NCBI RefSeq assembly: GCF_004349145.1
Contig: NZ_SMFO01000001.1
Span: forward strand, 496,001 to 560,000
DNA length: 64,000 nucleotides
Direction of reading: 5' to 3'
Origin: Flavobacterium hiemivividum
GTDB taxonomy: Bacteria; Bacteroidota; Bacteroidia; Flavobacteriales; Flavobacteriaceae
Under the pieces are notes generated by a model. The model made no database searches. It was not told where the DNA came from and saw only the letters and a program-made list of their open reading frames with translations. Below, in pieces: positions 25,879-35,900 of the stretch (position 1 is the stretch's first letter; each line of letters opens with the position of its first letter). The position numbers and the translations under genes are program-made.

Positions 25879-26484
25879 ATGTTTGACGTTTTACTTATTG
25901 GCGGTGGTGTTTCAGGAATGTCATGTGCTCTAGTTTTAGGCTCTGCAAAAAACAAAAAATTTGCAAGTAATAAAGAAATTGGAATTTTTACCCATCAAAA
26001 ATCATCATCACTCCAAGAAGCTCTTTTCAATAACGCCTACGGAATTCCTGCCGGAACTTTGGGCTCAAATTTATTAGTTCAAAGTACTGAACAACTTTCC
26101 CGTCTTTATCCTCACATTCGTCAAATAGCTAATGAAAAAGTAATAAAAATAGAAGGAAACTCCCCAAACTTTACTGTTACCACAAATAAAAATACCTATA
26201 AAACAAAAGCTATTGTAGTCGCTATTGGCGCAGCAAACACTTTTTCTATTGAAGGATTGATGCAATTTGTAGAACCCCATCAGAAATCAATCCCTGAAAA
26301 ACAAAGAATACAATTGCGCAATACTGATCATAAAGTCGCTGAAGGCATTTATGCCGCAGGAACTCTTGCTGGCTGGAGAAGCCAACTCGCTATTGCCGCT
26401 GGAAGTGGCGCCTCAGTAGCCACCGATATTCTTACACTTTGGAATAACGGAACTCAAACACATGTGCACGACAGCATTAGATAA
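25879..26484 (+). CDS. Minimal FAD-dependent oxidoreductase, thioredoxin-reductase-like
   Basis: 201 residues. It has an N-terminal dinucleotide-binding GGGVSGMSCALVL and a C-terminal FAD motif GIYAAGTLAGWRSQLAIAAGSGASVA, as in thioredoxin reductases (about 310 residues). The NADPH-binding domain and the CxxC active site are absent. The reading frame is intact and evenly conserved at both ends, so this looks like a compact family member and not a broken gene. It would need an unusual electron donor. It is coupled to the 67-residue membrane protein gene. Confidence 0.8.
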   Translation: MFDVLLIGGGVSGMSCALVLGSAKNKKFASNKEIGIFTHQKSSSLQEALFNNAYGIPAGTLGSNLLVQSTEQLSRLYPHIRQIANEKVIKIEGNSPNFTVTTNKNTYKTKAIVVAIGAANTFSIEGLMQFVEPHQKSIPEKQRIQLRNTDHKVAEGIYAAGTLAGWRSQLAIAAGSGASVATDILTLWNNGTQTHVHDSIR

Positions 26485-26500
26485 ATTCCTTTATTTATCC

Positions 26501-26530
26501 GGAAACAATAGAAGTTTCCTCTTTTTTTTC
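26501..26530 (+). terminator. Terminator between the FAD protein and the CTP protease
   Basis: Six-bp stem GGAAAC (26501-26506) with GTTTCC (26514-26519) followed by TCTTTTTTTT. Confidence 0.7.
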
Positions 26531-26592
26531 GAAAACTAACTAGCTTACTTTTCAGTAAAAATAACGACTAATCTTTTTATCAAGAGATCAAT

Positions 26593-28164
26593 TTACTTTT
26601 TAAGTACCGCCTTAATCATCGCATCTTCTTTTAAAACAATTTCATAATAGCTGCTTTCTCCATACAATTGACGGGCAAATTCAGCGGCGAGATAACGCTT
26701 TACAATGGCTTTGCTTTTTGACAAATTTAAATCTAAGCCATTTTTAAAAAGGTATTTTTGGAAGGTGCTAAAATACAAATCAGTTTTACCCATTTTATTT
26801 TCAAATTGCGTAAAAGAGAGGCCTTTAAAATCACTTCTATTTTTGTCTAATTGTTCAAAAACAAAATTCACCACAAATCCAGATTTCATCAAATACACGG
26901 TGTTTTCATTACCATGCTCTACTTCGAGAGGAACGAAAATATCAGGAACGATTCCGCCGCCGCCGTACACAATTTTTCCTTTGGGTGTTTTAAATTTTAA
27001 ACTATCAGCTATCTTAATGCTGTCTTTCTCATATAATTCACCGTTCTGGAAACGAATTTCAGACTCTTTAAAATACTCTTCATTACCTTTAACGTATGGT
27101 TTTTGTATCGATCTTCCTGTGGGCGTGTAATATCTCGCGACTGTCATACGAACTGCAGAACCATCTTCAAAATCCATTTCGCGCTGTACTAACCCTTTCC
27201 CAAAAGAACGGCGCCCAACGATGATACCTCTATCATTATCTTGAATCGCTCCTGCCAGAATTTCACTCGCCGAAGCACTATTTTCATTTTGCAAAACAAA
27301 GACTTTTCCACTTTCAAAATCACCTTTTTTGGTTGCGTAGGTTTTTTTAATACTGCCTTTTTTATTTTTAGTAAAAACAATTAACTGCTTGTCTTTTAAC
27401 ACTTCATCCGCGATCTCGATTGCTTCTTCCATATATCCACCTCCATTATCGCGGAGATCGATTACAAGCGTTTTCGCTCCTTGATTTTTTAATTTGGCCA
27501 GGCCGCTTTTAAATTCTTCAAAAGTTGTTTCTGCAAAGCGATTGATTTTTATATATCCTGTATTATCATTCAAAAGAACTGCTGCATCGACACTTTTTAG
27601 CGGAACAACTCCACGTTTAATTTTGAGTTTTATTTGTTTCCCAGCAGATTTTCGATAAATAGTAAGTTCTACTACAGAACCCTGCTCCCCTTTTAACTTA
27701 GAGAAAAGGCTATCGCTAGGTAAATTACGACCAAATAATTTTGTTTTATCGGCATATAGAATTCGATCTCCAGCCTTTACTCCAGCCTTGGCCGAAGGAC
27801 CATTTTCGATAGGTCTAATGATTGCGACAGAATCTTTATACATATAAAAATTTACGCCAATTCCCACAAAATCACCTTTCATGTTTTCTGCAACCTGAGC
27901 TTGTTCACTTGGCGGAATATAAACAGAGTGTGGATCTAGCTGACTTAGAATATTGTCAACCGTAATGTTTACAATAGAATCTGTATTTACATTATCTACA
28001 TATTCATTATCTATAAAATCAATGAGTTTATTGATTTTAGTTTTGGAGCTATTTTCTATCAAAAAATGATCTCCATTGAAAGTATTTAACCAGCCGCCAA
28101 TAATAATCCCTAGCGCAAGAGTTGCACCAATGAGTATTGGCAGGTATTTAACTTCATTTTTCAT
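26593..28164 (-). CDS. S41 C-terminal-processing peptidase
   Basis: 523-residue periplasmic protease anchored by an N-terminal hydrophobic segment (about 8-26). A PDZ domain covers about 85-185. The tail-specific protease domain holds the Ser-Lys dyad: S298 in NSASASEILAGA and K323 in SFGKGLVQ. The C-terminal 130 residues form a family-specific extension. It is the last gene of the hupE / dCMP deaminase / CTP unit, with its ATG immediately after the upstream stop codon. Confidence 0.94.
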   Translation of the reverse strand: MKNEVKYLPILIGATLALGIIIGGWLNTFNGDHFLIENSSKTKINKLIDFIDNEYVDNVNTDSIVNITVDNILSQLDPHSVYIPPSEQAQVAENMKGDFVGIGVNFYMYKDSVAIIRPIENGPSAKAGVKAGDRILYADKTKLFGRNLPSDSLFSKLKGEQGSVVELTIYRKSAGKQIKLKIKRGVVPLKSVDAAVLLNDNTGYIKINRFAETTFEEFKSGLAKLKNQGAKTLVIDLRDNGGGYMEEAIEIADEVLKDKQLIVFTKNKKGSIKKTYATKKGDFESGKVFVLQNENSASASEILAGAIQDNDRGIIVGRRSFGKGLVQREMDFEDGSAVRMTVARYYTPTGRSIQKPYVKGNEEYFKESEIRFQNGELYEKDSIKIADSLKFKTPKGKIVYGGGGIVPDIFVPLEVEHGNENTVYLMKSGFVVNFVFEQLDKNRSDFKGLSFTQFENKMGKTDLYFSTFQKYLFKNGLDLNLSKSKAIVKRYLAAEFARQLYGESSYYEIVLKEDAMIKAVLKK

Positions 28165-28596
28165 TTATTCTTCTAATATCGAAATATGCTCTACGACTAC
28201 GCCTGCTTTCATCAAAAACTGAATCCCTGAATCATCACGGTAACCTTTATGATACACGACTCTAGTTATCCCAGATTGATGTATCAATTTACTGCATTCT
28301 TTGCACGGAGACAAGGTAATATATAAAGTAGAACCTTCACAGGACTGTGTCGATCGTGCTACTTTTAATATCGCATTTGCTTCAGCATGCAAGACATCCC
28401 ATTTCGTAATTCCTTCATCATCCTCACAACAGTTTTCAAAACCGCTAGGAGTTCCATTATAACCGTCTGAAATTATCATTCGGTCACGAACGATTATTGC
28501 TCCTACTTGTTTGCGCTTGCAGTAGGATAAACTTCCCCATTCAGTAGCTATTCTCAAGTAAGCCTTATCGTATTTATTCAGTTTTTTTGCTTCCAT
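28165..28596 (-). CDS. Deoxycytidylate (dCMP) deaminase family protein
   Basis: 143 residues from the ATG at 28596; the upstream ATG at 28623 would overlap hupE by 26 bases and add nine unconserved residues. The preferred start gives the tight junction TAAAATG after hupE. Zinc ligands H70, E72, C98 and C101 are present, together with the NGTPSGFENCCEDD substrate loop typical of dCMP deaminases, which make dUMP for thymidylate synthesis. The ComEB family has the same domain. Confidence 0.92.
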   Translation of the reverse strand: MEAKKLNKYDKAYLRIATEWGSLSYCKRKQVGAIIVRDRMIISDGYNGTPSGFENCCEDDEGITKWDVLHAEANAILKVARSTQSCEGSTLYITLSPCKECSKLIHQSGITRVVYHKGYRDDSGIQFLMKAGVVVEHISILEE

Positions 28597-28597
28597 T

Positions 28598-29191
28598 TTA
28601 TCTAATCCAAATTTCATTTTCAATTATCATTGGCAATACTACCCCTATTATAAATGCTGACATTACCAAGGTCCAATCCCTTTTAGAAAATCTAAAAACC
28701 GTTTGAACAATATACGACAGCATCAAAACTATAAAAACGACAATAATTTGTGCTGCTTCAATTCCTAAGGCAAATTCGCCCAAAGGCAATAATTTTGATG
28801 TCGTGCTTCCTCCAAGAATAGCCTTAAAATAATTAGAAAATCCTAATCCATGAATAATTCCGAAAAAAAGCGTGACAAAAAATATCAGATTTAAACCGTC
28901 TTTTTTGTTTGTTTTTCCAGCAGTAAACAGGTTATAGAAAGCAGTAATTACAATAGTAATGGGAATCAACAATTCCACGACATTTGCCTTAATTACAATA
29001 ATTTCTAATACAGAAAGTAGTAAAGCTACTGTGTGTCCTATTGTAAAAAGCGTTACTAGAACTACAATTCTCTGCCAATCTTTAAAAGAAAACGGAACAG
29101 CCAAAGCCATTAAAAACAAAACATGATCGTAAGCGTTGATATCCAAAACGTGTTTCAATCCTATTTGGAAATAAATCAAAAATTCTGACAT
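28598..29191 (-). CDS. HupE/UreJ-family membrane protein
   Basis: 197 residues with six to seven hydrophobic segments, conserved histidines in AYDHVLFL, TIGHTVAL and FGIIHGLGFS, matching HupE/UreJ-type proteins implicated in metal (Ni/Co) transport. There is no hydrogenase or urease gene nearby, so the substrate is open. It is the first gene of the three-gene unit ending with the CTP protease. Confidence 0.88.
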   Translation of the reverse strand: MSEFLIYFQIGLKHVLDINAYDHVLFLMALAVPFSFKDWQRIVVLVTLFTIGHTVALLLSVLEIIVIKANVVELLIPITIVITAFYNLFTAGKTNKKDGLNLIFFVTLFFGIIHGLGFSNYFKAILGGSTTSKLLPLGEFALGIEAAQIIVVFIVLMLSYIVQTVFRFSKRDWTLVMSAFIIGVVLPMIIENEIWIR

Positions 29192-29354
29192 AGGTATTCT
29201 TATTATTGTTGATTAAGGGATTGTAAACTTACGATTTATTTTGAAAATGGTGGAATCCAAAACTTAAAACCTATCTTTATATTTCGATAAATAAATCCAA
29301 TTATTATAAAACAAAATTTAAAACGAAATTAAATTAATAGTTTAAAATTTGATT

Positions 29355-29362
29355 TATATTTG
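29355..29362 (+). promoter_or_regulatory. -7 box (TATATTTG) of the TerB-like gene
   Basis: Exact TAnnTTTG match 23 bases upstream of the start codon at 29386. Confidence 0.55.
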
Positions 29363-29385
29363 TAACATACAAAACACAATTAATT

Positions 29386-29814
29386 ATGTCATTTTCAGAT
29401 TTATTTGATAGCGAATTCAAGCAAAGAAACAAAGGTCACTTTTCTTCTATTGTGAGATTAGCGTTAGCCGATGGGGTTTTTGCCCCTGAAGAAAAAGAGT
29501 TTTTAGACAAATTAGCCATTAGGCTGGAAATTTCTTCTGCAGAATACGAAGAGATTTTAGAAAACCCTTCAAAATACCCAATCAATCCTCCATACTTAAA
29601 TTCAATGAGACTGGAGCGTTTGTACGACTTAGCTAGAATAGTGCGGGTTGACCACGTTTTGGGAGACAACCAAGAAGTTATGTTGAAAAAACTTTCATTA
29701 GGAATTGGTTTTACTCCAGAAAACGTAGACCTAGTTGTTGCTAATGCACTTTTATTAGTTGATAACAATGTAGATAGTGATGATTTCGTTTCAGAAATGG
29801 AAAAACACCTTTAA
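29386..29814 (+). CDS. TerB-like cytosolic protein
   Basis: 142 residues, all-helical by sequence, with the TerB/DjlA-type acidic motifs RLALADGVFAPEEKEFL (about 24-40) and IVRVDHVLGDNQEV (about 85-98), which bind metal in characterised TerB proteins. There is no ter operon here. Family assignment is good, role unknown. Confidence 0.8.
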   Translation: MSFSDLFDSEFKQRNKGHFSSIVRLALADGVFAPEEKEFLDKLAIRLEISSAEYEEILENPSKYPINPPYLNSMRLERLYDLARIVRVDHVLGDNQEVMLKKLSLGIGFTPENVDLVVANALLLVDNNVDSDDFVSEMEKHL

Positions 29815-29820
29815 AATATA

Positions 29821-29850
29821 AAGAGCCCTAATAATTTTAGGGCTCTTATT
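29821..29850. terminator. Bidirectional terminator between the TerB-like gene and fbp
   Basis: Eleven-bp stem AAGAGCCCTAA (29821-29831) with TTAGGGCTCTT (29837-29847), five-base loop, followed by ATTTATT. Confidence 0.8.
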
Positions 29851-29857
29851 TATTATT

Positions 29858-30877
29858 TTAGTACTTACTTAGTTTCGCTTGGTGCATAAACTCCTCTGCT
29901 TTCTCTACCATATTATAGCTTCCACAGAAAAAAGGAACTCTTTCATGAAGTTCTGTAGGCTGTAATTCCATTATTCTATTGAATCCATCTGACGCTTTTC
30001 CGCCTGCTTGCTCTACAATGAAAGCCATTGGATTACATTCGTACAACAAACGCAATTTTCCTTTTGGCGCTTTAGAACTTGTTGGATAAATATAGATTCC
30101 GCCTTTTATCATATTTCTATGAATGTCAGAAACTAGACTTCCTATATAACGGGATGTGTACGGTCTATCTCCTTCTTCTAACTGACAGTATTTAATGTAA
30201 TCTTTAACCCCTTGTGGAAAATGAACATAATTACCTTCATTGATAGAATATATATTTCCATCTTCAGAAAACTGCATATTAGGATGTGATAAATAAAATG
30301 TTCCAATTGCAGGATTTAATGTAAAGCCATTTACACCATGCCCAGTTGTATAAACAATCATGGTAGATGTTCCATAAATTACGTAGCCAGCAGCAACTTG
30401 ACTCGTACCTGGTTGTAAAAAGTCCTCTAAAGTTACAGGTGAACCTATTGGCGTTACCCTTCTATAAACAGAAAAAATTGTTCCTACAGATACATTTACA
30501 TCTATATTTGATGATCCGTCGAGTGGATCCATTAATACCACATATTTATTATTGTGGCTATTATCACTCCCTTCAACAGTAATAAAATCATCATTTTCTT
30601 CAGATGCTATTCCGCATACAATTTCACGATTTATTAATGTTTGAATAAAAACTTCATTGGCATAAACATCGAGTTTCTGCTGGTCTTCCCCTTGAATATT
30701 TTGTTCTCCGGCCGCTCCCACTATGTCAACAAGCCCCGCTTTATTCACTTTGTAGTTGACTACCTTAGCAGCTAATCGAATCGAATTTATAATTCTGGAT
30801 AATTCACCTGACGAATATTGAAAGGCATTTTGGTTTTCAATGATAAATTCCCCTAAGGTCTTGTTGCGTTCTTTCAT
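29858..30877 (-). CDS. fbp: Fructose-1,6-bisphosphatase, class I
   Basis: 339 residues. It catalyses the gluconeogenic hydrolysis of fructose 1,6-bisphosphate. The metal site [13 protein letters not shown], the ASEENDD segment and the substrate loop [19 protein letters not shown] are all intact. It is monocistronic and divergent from the GNAT gene. Confidence 0.96.
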   Translation of the reverse strand: MKERNKTLGEFIIENQNAFQYSSGELSRIINSIRLAAKVVNYKVNKAGLVDIVGAAGEQNIQGEDQQKLDVYANEVFIQTLINREIVCGIASEENDDFITVEGSDNSHNNKYVVLMDPLDGSSNIDVNVSVGTIFSVYRRVTPIGSPVTLEDFLQPGTSQVAAGYVIYGTSTMIVYTTGHGVNGFTLNPAIGTFYLSHPNMQFSEDGNIYSINEGNYVHFPQGVKDYIKYCQLEEGDRPYTSRYIGSLVSDIHRNMIKGGIYIYPTSSKAPKGKLRLLYECNPMAFIVEQAGGKASDGFNRIMELQPTELHERVPFFCGSYNMVEKAEEFMHQAKLSKY

Positions 30878-30967
30878 TACGAAATCGTTGTAGTTAATTT
30901 GAAGTCACAAATATCGTTTTTTTTGTGAAAATGAATTGAATAAAATTTACTTAGTTTATCAGTATTG

Positions 30968-30975
30968 TATATTTG
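30968..30975 (+). promoter_or_regulatory. -7 box (TATATTTG) of the GNAT gene
   Basis: Exact TAnnTTTG match 70 bases upstream of the GNAT start; a leader of about 65 bases is predicted. Confidence 0.5.
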
Positions 30976-31045
30976 CTCATAAAACAGCTAAATTATAGGT
31001 TGAAAAAGCTTTATTTTAAGTTTTTAACCTTTAAAACACGAATTT

Positions 31046-31528
31046 ATGATTATTAGAAAAGGAATCCCAGAAGACATGACCGCCGTTCTGGCATTAATTC
31101 AAGAATTAGCTGATTTCGAAAAGGAACCTGATGCCGTTTTAATAACTGTTGATGATTTAGTTAGAGATGGTTTTGGTGCTAATCCTTTATTTAATGTTTT
31201 TGTAGCTGAAGTTGAATCGGAAGTTGTAGGTATAGCTTTGTATTATTATCGCTACTCTACTTGGAAGGGAAAAATAATACACCTAGAAGATCTGGTGGTA
31301 AAAGATAAAATGCGTGGCACAGGAGTTGGCTATGCTTTGTATTCTGAAATTATCAAACAGGGAAAAAGAGATAATGTGCGAAGAATTGACTGGCATGTTC
31401 TAGACTGGAATACACCAGCGATTGATTTTTATGAAAAATCAGGGGCAGCAGTTTATAAAAATTGGTATTTAGCACAAATGGACGAAGAAGCAATCAACGA
31501 TTTTGTTGACAATAAATTAAGAAAATAA
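31046..31528 (+). CDS. GNAT-family N-acetyltransferase
   Basis: 160 residues, complete GNAT fold. The acetyl-CoA loop is LVVKDKMRGTGVGYALYSEI (about 87-107) and the C-terminal DWNTPAIDFYEKSGA strand-helix matches spermidine/spermine acetyltransferase-like members. The substrate is not certain. An aspartokinase gene follows after 55 bases that hold a repeated GTTGGAATTT. Confidence 0.9.
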   Translation: MIIRKGIPEDMTAVLALIQELADFEKEPDAVLITVDDLVRDGFGANPLFNVFVAEVESEVVGIALYYYRYSTWKGKIIHLEDLVVKDKMRGTGVGYALYSEIIKQGKRDNVRRIDWHVLDWNTPAIDFYEKSGAAVYKNWYLAQMDEEAINDFVDNKLRK

Positions 31529-31583
31529 GGTTAGCGAATAGAGGTTAAAAGTTGGAATTTATAATGTTGGAATTTTTATTATT

Positions 31584-32837
31584 ATGAGAGTATTCAAATT
31601 TGGAGGTGCATCCGTAAAAGATGCTGAGGGAATTAAAAATGTGTATGACGTTTTACAAAAGGTAGGTTATGAGGATGTTTTATTGGTAGTTTCTGCAATG
31701 GGAAAAACCACTAATGCCCTCGAAGTAGTGATAAAAGACTATTTTGAGAAGTCTTCAGCTCTAAAATCCTCAGTTCAAGAAGTAAAAAAGTACCACAATC
31801 AAGTCCTTTTAGATTTGTTTGAAGATGATAAAAACCCAGTTTTTACTGCTGTGCAAGCACATTTTGTTGAACTAGAATATTTTTTATCACATAACAAATC
31901 TCCTAACTATGATTTTGTTTATGACCAAGTGGTGAGTTATGGAGAGTTGATTTCGACAACAATTCTTGCTCATTTCATGAATCATATGGGAATAAAAACA
32001 GAATGGATTGATGTTAGAAACTTCATCAAAACCGATTCTAACTATAGAGATGCAACTGTGGATTGGGATCTTACGCAAAAGAACATTTCGAAAAATGTAA
32101 AAAGAAAAATGTTGAACATTACTCAAGGTTTCTTAGGTTCTAACGAAAACAATTTCACAACAACATTAGGTCGTGAAGGTTCAGATTATACGGCGGCGAT
32201 ATTTGCTTACTGTTTAAATGCTGAAAGTGTAACCATCTGGAAAGACGTCCCTGGAGTGATGAACGCTGATCCACGTTATTTTGAGAACGCAAGTTTACTA
32301 AACCAGATTTCGTATCGTGAAGCTATTGAATTAGCCTTTTATGGTGCAACAGTGATCCACCCAAAAACTTTACAACCATTACAGAAAAAAGAAATTCCTT
32401 TGTATGTAAAATCTTTCATAAATCCTTTACTAAAAGGAACAAGTGTTTCAAAAGGTGTAAATCTAGAGCCCTATTTACCGTGTTTCATCGTTAAAAGAAA
32501 CCAGTTGCTAATTTCACTTTCTTCTATCGATTTTTCATTTATCATGGAAGAGAATATTAGTGAGATATTTTCTTTATTCCATCAATTTAAACTAAAGGTG
32601 AATTTAATTCAAAATACCGCGATTAGCTTCTCTGTGTGCGTCGAAGATAAATTTGATAATTTCGACGAGCTGAATGCTATTTTATCTAAAAAATTCAAAG
32701 TCGATTTTACACCAGATGTAACTTTATACACCATTAGGCATTTTAATGATTCGGCTGCTCAGACAGTGGAACAAGGTAAAAAAGTAGTTTTGAAACAAAT
32801 TAGTACTGAAACAATGCAAATTGTGACTGTCGAGTAA
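31584..32837 (+). CDS. Aspartate kinase
   Basis: 417 residues. It starts with the KFGGASVKDAEGIKNV nucleotide-binding motif and carries the TTLGREGSDYTAA and WKDVPGVMNADPR substrate segments. The C-terminal region from about residue 300 is a diverged ACT regulatory domain. It is monofunctional, not fused to homoserine dehydrogenase, and feeds lysine, threonine and methionine synthesis. Feedback specificity cannot be read from the sequence. Confidence 0.93.
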   Translation: MRVFKFGGASVKDAEGIKNVYDVLQKVGYEDVLLVVSAMGKTTNALEVVIKDYFEKSSALKSSVQEVKKYHNQVLLDLFEDDKNPVFTAVQAHFVELEYFLSHNKSPNYDFVYDQVVSYGELISTTILAHFMNHMGIKTEWIDVRNFIKTDSNYRDATVDWDLTQKNISKNVKRKMLNITQGFLGSNENNFTTTLGREGSDYTAAIFAYCLNAESVTIWKDVPGVMNADPRYFENASLLNQISYREAIELAFYGATVIHPKTLQPLQKKEIPLYVKSFINPLLKGTSVSKGVNLEPYLPCFIVKRNQLLISLSSIDFSFIMEENISEIFSLFHQFKLKVNLIQNTAISFSVCVEDKFDNFDELNAILSKKFKVDFTPDVTLYTIRHFNDSAAQTVEQGKKVVLKQISTETMQIVTVE

Positions 32838-32926
32838 GAGTTTAATTTTCGTTGTCTGCTTTAAAACACCATTGCTCATAGTTATATAGAATACACTACT
32901 TTTGAACTATAGAAGTTATTCTCTTT

Positions 32927-35900
32927 ATGGCACAAAAAGTATTGGTTTTACTAATGATTATATGTTTTTCTGGGCTTTATGCCCAGGAAAACAATTCATT
33001 ATACAAAACCAAGAAAATTCCTGTTTCCAGAGACACTATTCGCCTTCAAAATGAAAGCCTAAATGCTTCTTTTTTTAAATTGCTTGACGCCAATAGCAGA
33101 GCGATAGACAGCACTTTCTATACAATAGATTTTCTAAAAGGAACTTTACTCTTAAAAAACAATCTTCTACTTGCATCTGATTCTATAACGGTACAGTACT
33201 TGAAATTCCCTGATTTTTTAACCAAGGAATACCGTATCTACGATCCTAGCAAGGTAGTTAGCAACGATATCAACTCGGATAAATTATATCAAGTAAACAC
33301 GAAATCTACTGAGAAAAACATCCCTTTTGATAGACTAACTACTTCAGGAAGTATTACCCGCGGACTAACCATAGGTAATAACCAAAATACAGTTCTAAAT
33401 TCAAATTTAGATTTGCAAATCACAGGAAAATTATCAGATAAGGTTAGTTTGCGAGCCTCATTGCAAGACAGCAATATTCCGTTGCAAGACGGCGGCTATT
33501 CGCAAAAGCTAGACCAGTTTGACAACATTTTCATGGAGCTATTTAGCAATAAATGGAATATACGAGCAGGAGATCTCTTTCTAGAAAACCACAGCAGCCA
33601 GTTTTTAAACTTTAATAAAAAGGTTCAGGGGCTTTCCGCAAATTTTGATTTTGGAACACCGAAAAATAAAACAAATGTTTTTGCCTCCGTAGCATTAGTT
33701 AAAGGACAATATGCCAAAAGTAATTTCACTGGAGTCGAAGGAAGCCAAGGACCCTATAAATTAAAAGGTCAAAATGGCGAATTATATGTACTTGTAATCT
33801 CTGGCTCAGAACGCGTTTACGTAAACGGATTGCTTTTAGAAAGAGGCGAGAATAATGATTACACTATCGACTACAATGCTGGCGAAATCACATTCACTCC
33901 CTTGTTTACCATAACTTCAGAAATGCGTATCGCTATTGAATACCAATATTCCGATCGGAATTATACGCGATTTGTGACTTATGCGGGTGCAACACATCAA
34001 AATGAAAAATGGACTTTTGGAAGTTATATCTATTCTGAAAATGACATTAAAAACCAACCTTTACAGCAAAACCTTACTAAAGATCAAGCGCAAATCCTGA
34101 TTGAGGCTGGAGATAATCAAGAGTTGATGGTCGCTCCATCGGCTTATCCAGATTCTTTCTCTGACAATAAAGTGCTGTATCGAAAAATGATCCTAAATGC
34201 CACTGAAATTTTCGAATATTCAAATGAGTCTCAGGAAGAGTTATTCAATGTAAGATTTAGTTTAGTAGGACCTAATAAAGGAAATTACATCTTGAAAAAT
34301 GCAGCCAGTGTCAGTAGAATTTACGAATACATTGAACCGATAAATGCTATTCCGCAAGGAAATTATGATCCTACAATCCAGCTTGTGGCCCCTACAAAAA
34401 TTCAAGTGGCTACATTTTTAGGAAAGTATTCTCCATCAGAGAAAACGGCTGTTGATTTTGAAATCGCGGTGAGTAATAACGATGCTAATCTTTTTTCGGC
34501 TATTGATGATTCAAATAATCAAGGAATAAGTACAAAAATAAATGCTCAGCAAAGGTTGTATTCGAAAAAATGGATCGTCGATGCTTTTGCTAATTATCAA
34601 TTTACGCAAAAAGAATTCACAACCGTCGAACGGCTTTACACCATTGAATTTGATAGGGATTGGAATTTGGGAACAACAGCATTTGGGAATCAAAGTCTAT
34701 TGGTTTCAGGCTTGAATTTTAACCTAAATCCCAAATATAATCCTACTAACAAGGGAATCTTAAAATACCAATTTGAAAAACTAGATTTCTCTGAAAGTTT
34801 TTCTGGAAACAGACATATTCTGAACGGGTATTTTAATTTAAAAAACTGGAGTTTCAAAAACCAGGGAAGTTATTTAAGAAGCGACGGCGCACTCAGCTCT
34901 TCAAATTTTATTAGAAATCAATCTCAAATTCGGTTTCACTTTGATAAAAATTGGATTGGCTCCAGCCAACGTTTTGAAGACAACCAAGAAAAAAATAAAA
35001 CAACAAATGAATTTTCGAACCTAAGTCAGCGCTTTTCTGAATATGGATTGTTTGCCGGTCGAGGTGATAGCACAAAGGTTTTTGTTGAACTAGGATTATT
35101 AAGAAGAAGTAATGACAGTATTCAAAATGGAGTATTACAAAGGGTAAATAATTCTCAAACCTACTATTTGAAATCAAAATTAATTCAGACGGCAAAAAGT
35201 GATTTGTCTGTTTATACTAATTATCGGGTATTGGATTTTGAGGATGCTTCGAAGCGAAAAGAGCCTTCGCTAAATTCGAGAATCGTATATAACGACCGTT
35301 TTTTCAATCAGCTGATTCAAGGAACAACCGCTTATGAAACCAATTCTGGGACTCTACCGCAGCAGGAATTTACTTATCTTGAAGTGCCCACGGGGCAGGG
35401 CGTTTACACTTGGAATGATTACAATGCAAACGGAATTCAGGAGTTACAGGAATTTGAAGTGGCTCCATTTATCGATCAGGCAAAATACATTAGGGTGTAT
35501 TTACCTAATCGAGTTTATATAAAAACGCATCAGACAAAATTCTCGCAATCGATTATTTTGAATCCGACTCAATGGCAAAACGAAACCGGATTTAAAAAAT
35601 TCAGTTCGTTTTTTTACAATCAAACTTCTTTTATTATTGATCGAAAAACAAAAAATGAAGGCGGCAATTTCGAGCTGAATCCTTTTAATTCCTCACAAGA
35701 AAATGTATTGGGATTGAATTCCAGTTTTAGAAATAGTTTGTTTTACAACAGAGGAAAACAAAAGCACTCCGTCACCTACACTTATATAGAAAACCAAACG
35801 AAAAATTTACTTTCCATAGGATCACAGGAGTCTACAAATAGCTCAAATCAGTTCCAATATTCTCATTTGTATAAGAAAAGTTGGTTGTTTGGCGCTTCCG

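Noticed and set aside
25879..26484. FAD protein as a truncated thioredoxin reductase pseudogene
   Set aside because: Both FAD motifs lie at the correct ends of an intact frame and no remnant of an NADPH domain is seen around it.
26705..27130. 141-codon plus-strand frame inside the CTP protease gene
   Set aside because: It is antisense to a well-supported coding region and has no promoter or recognisable domain.
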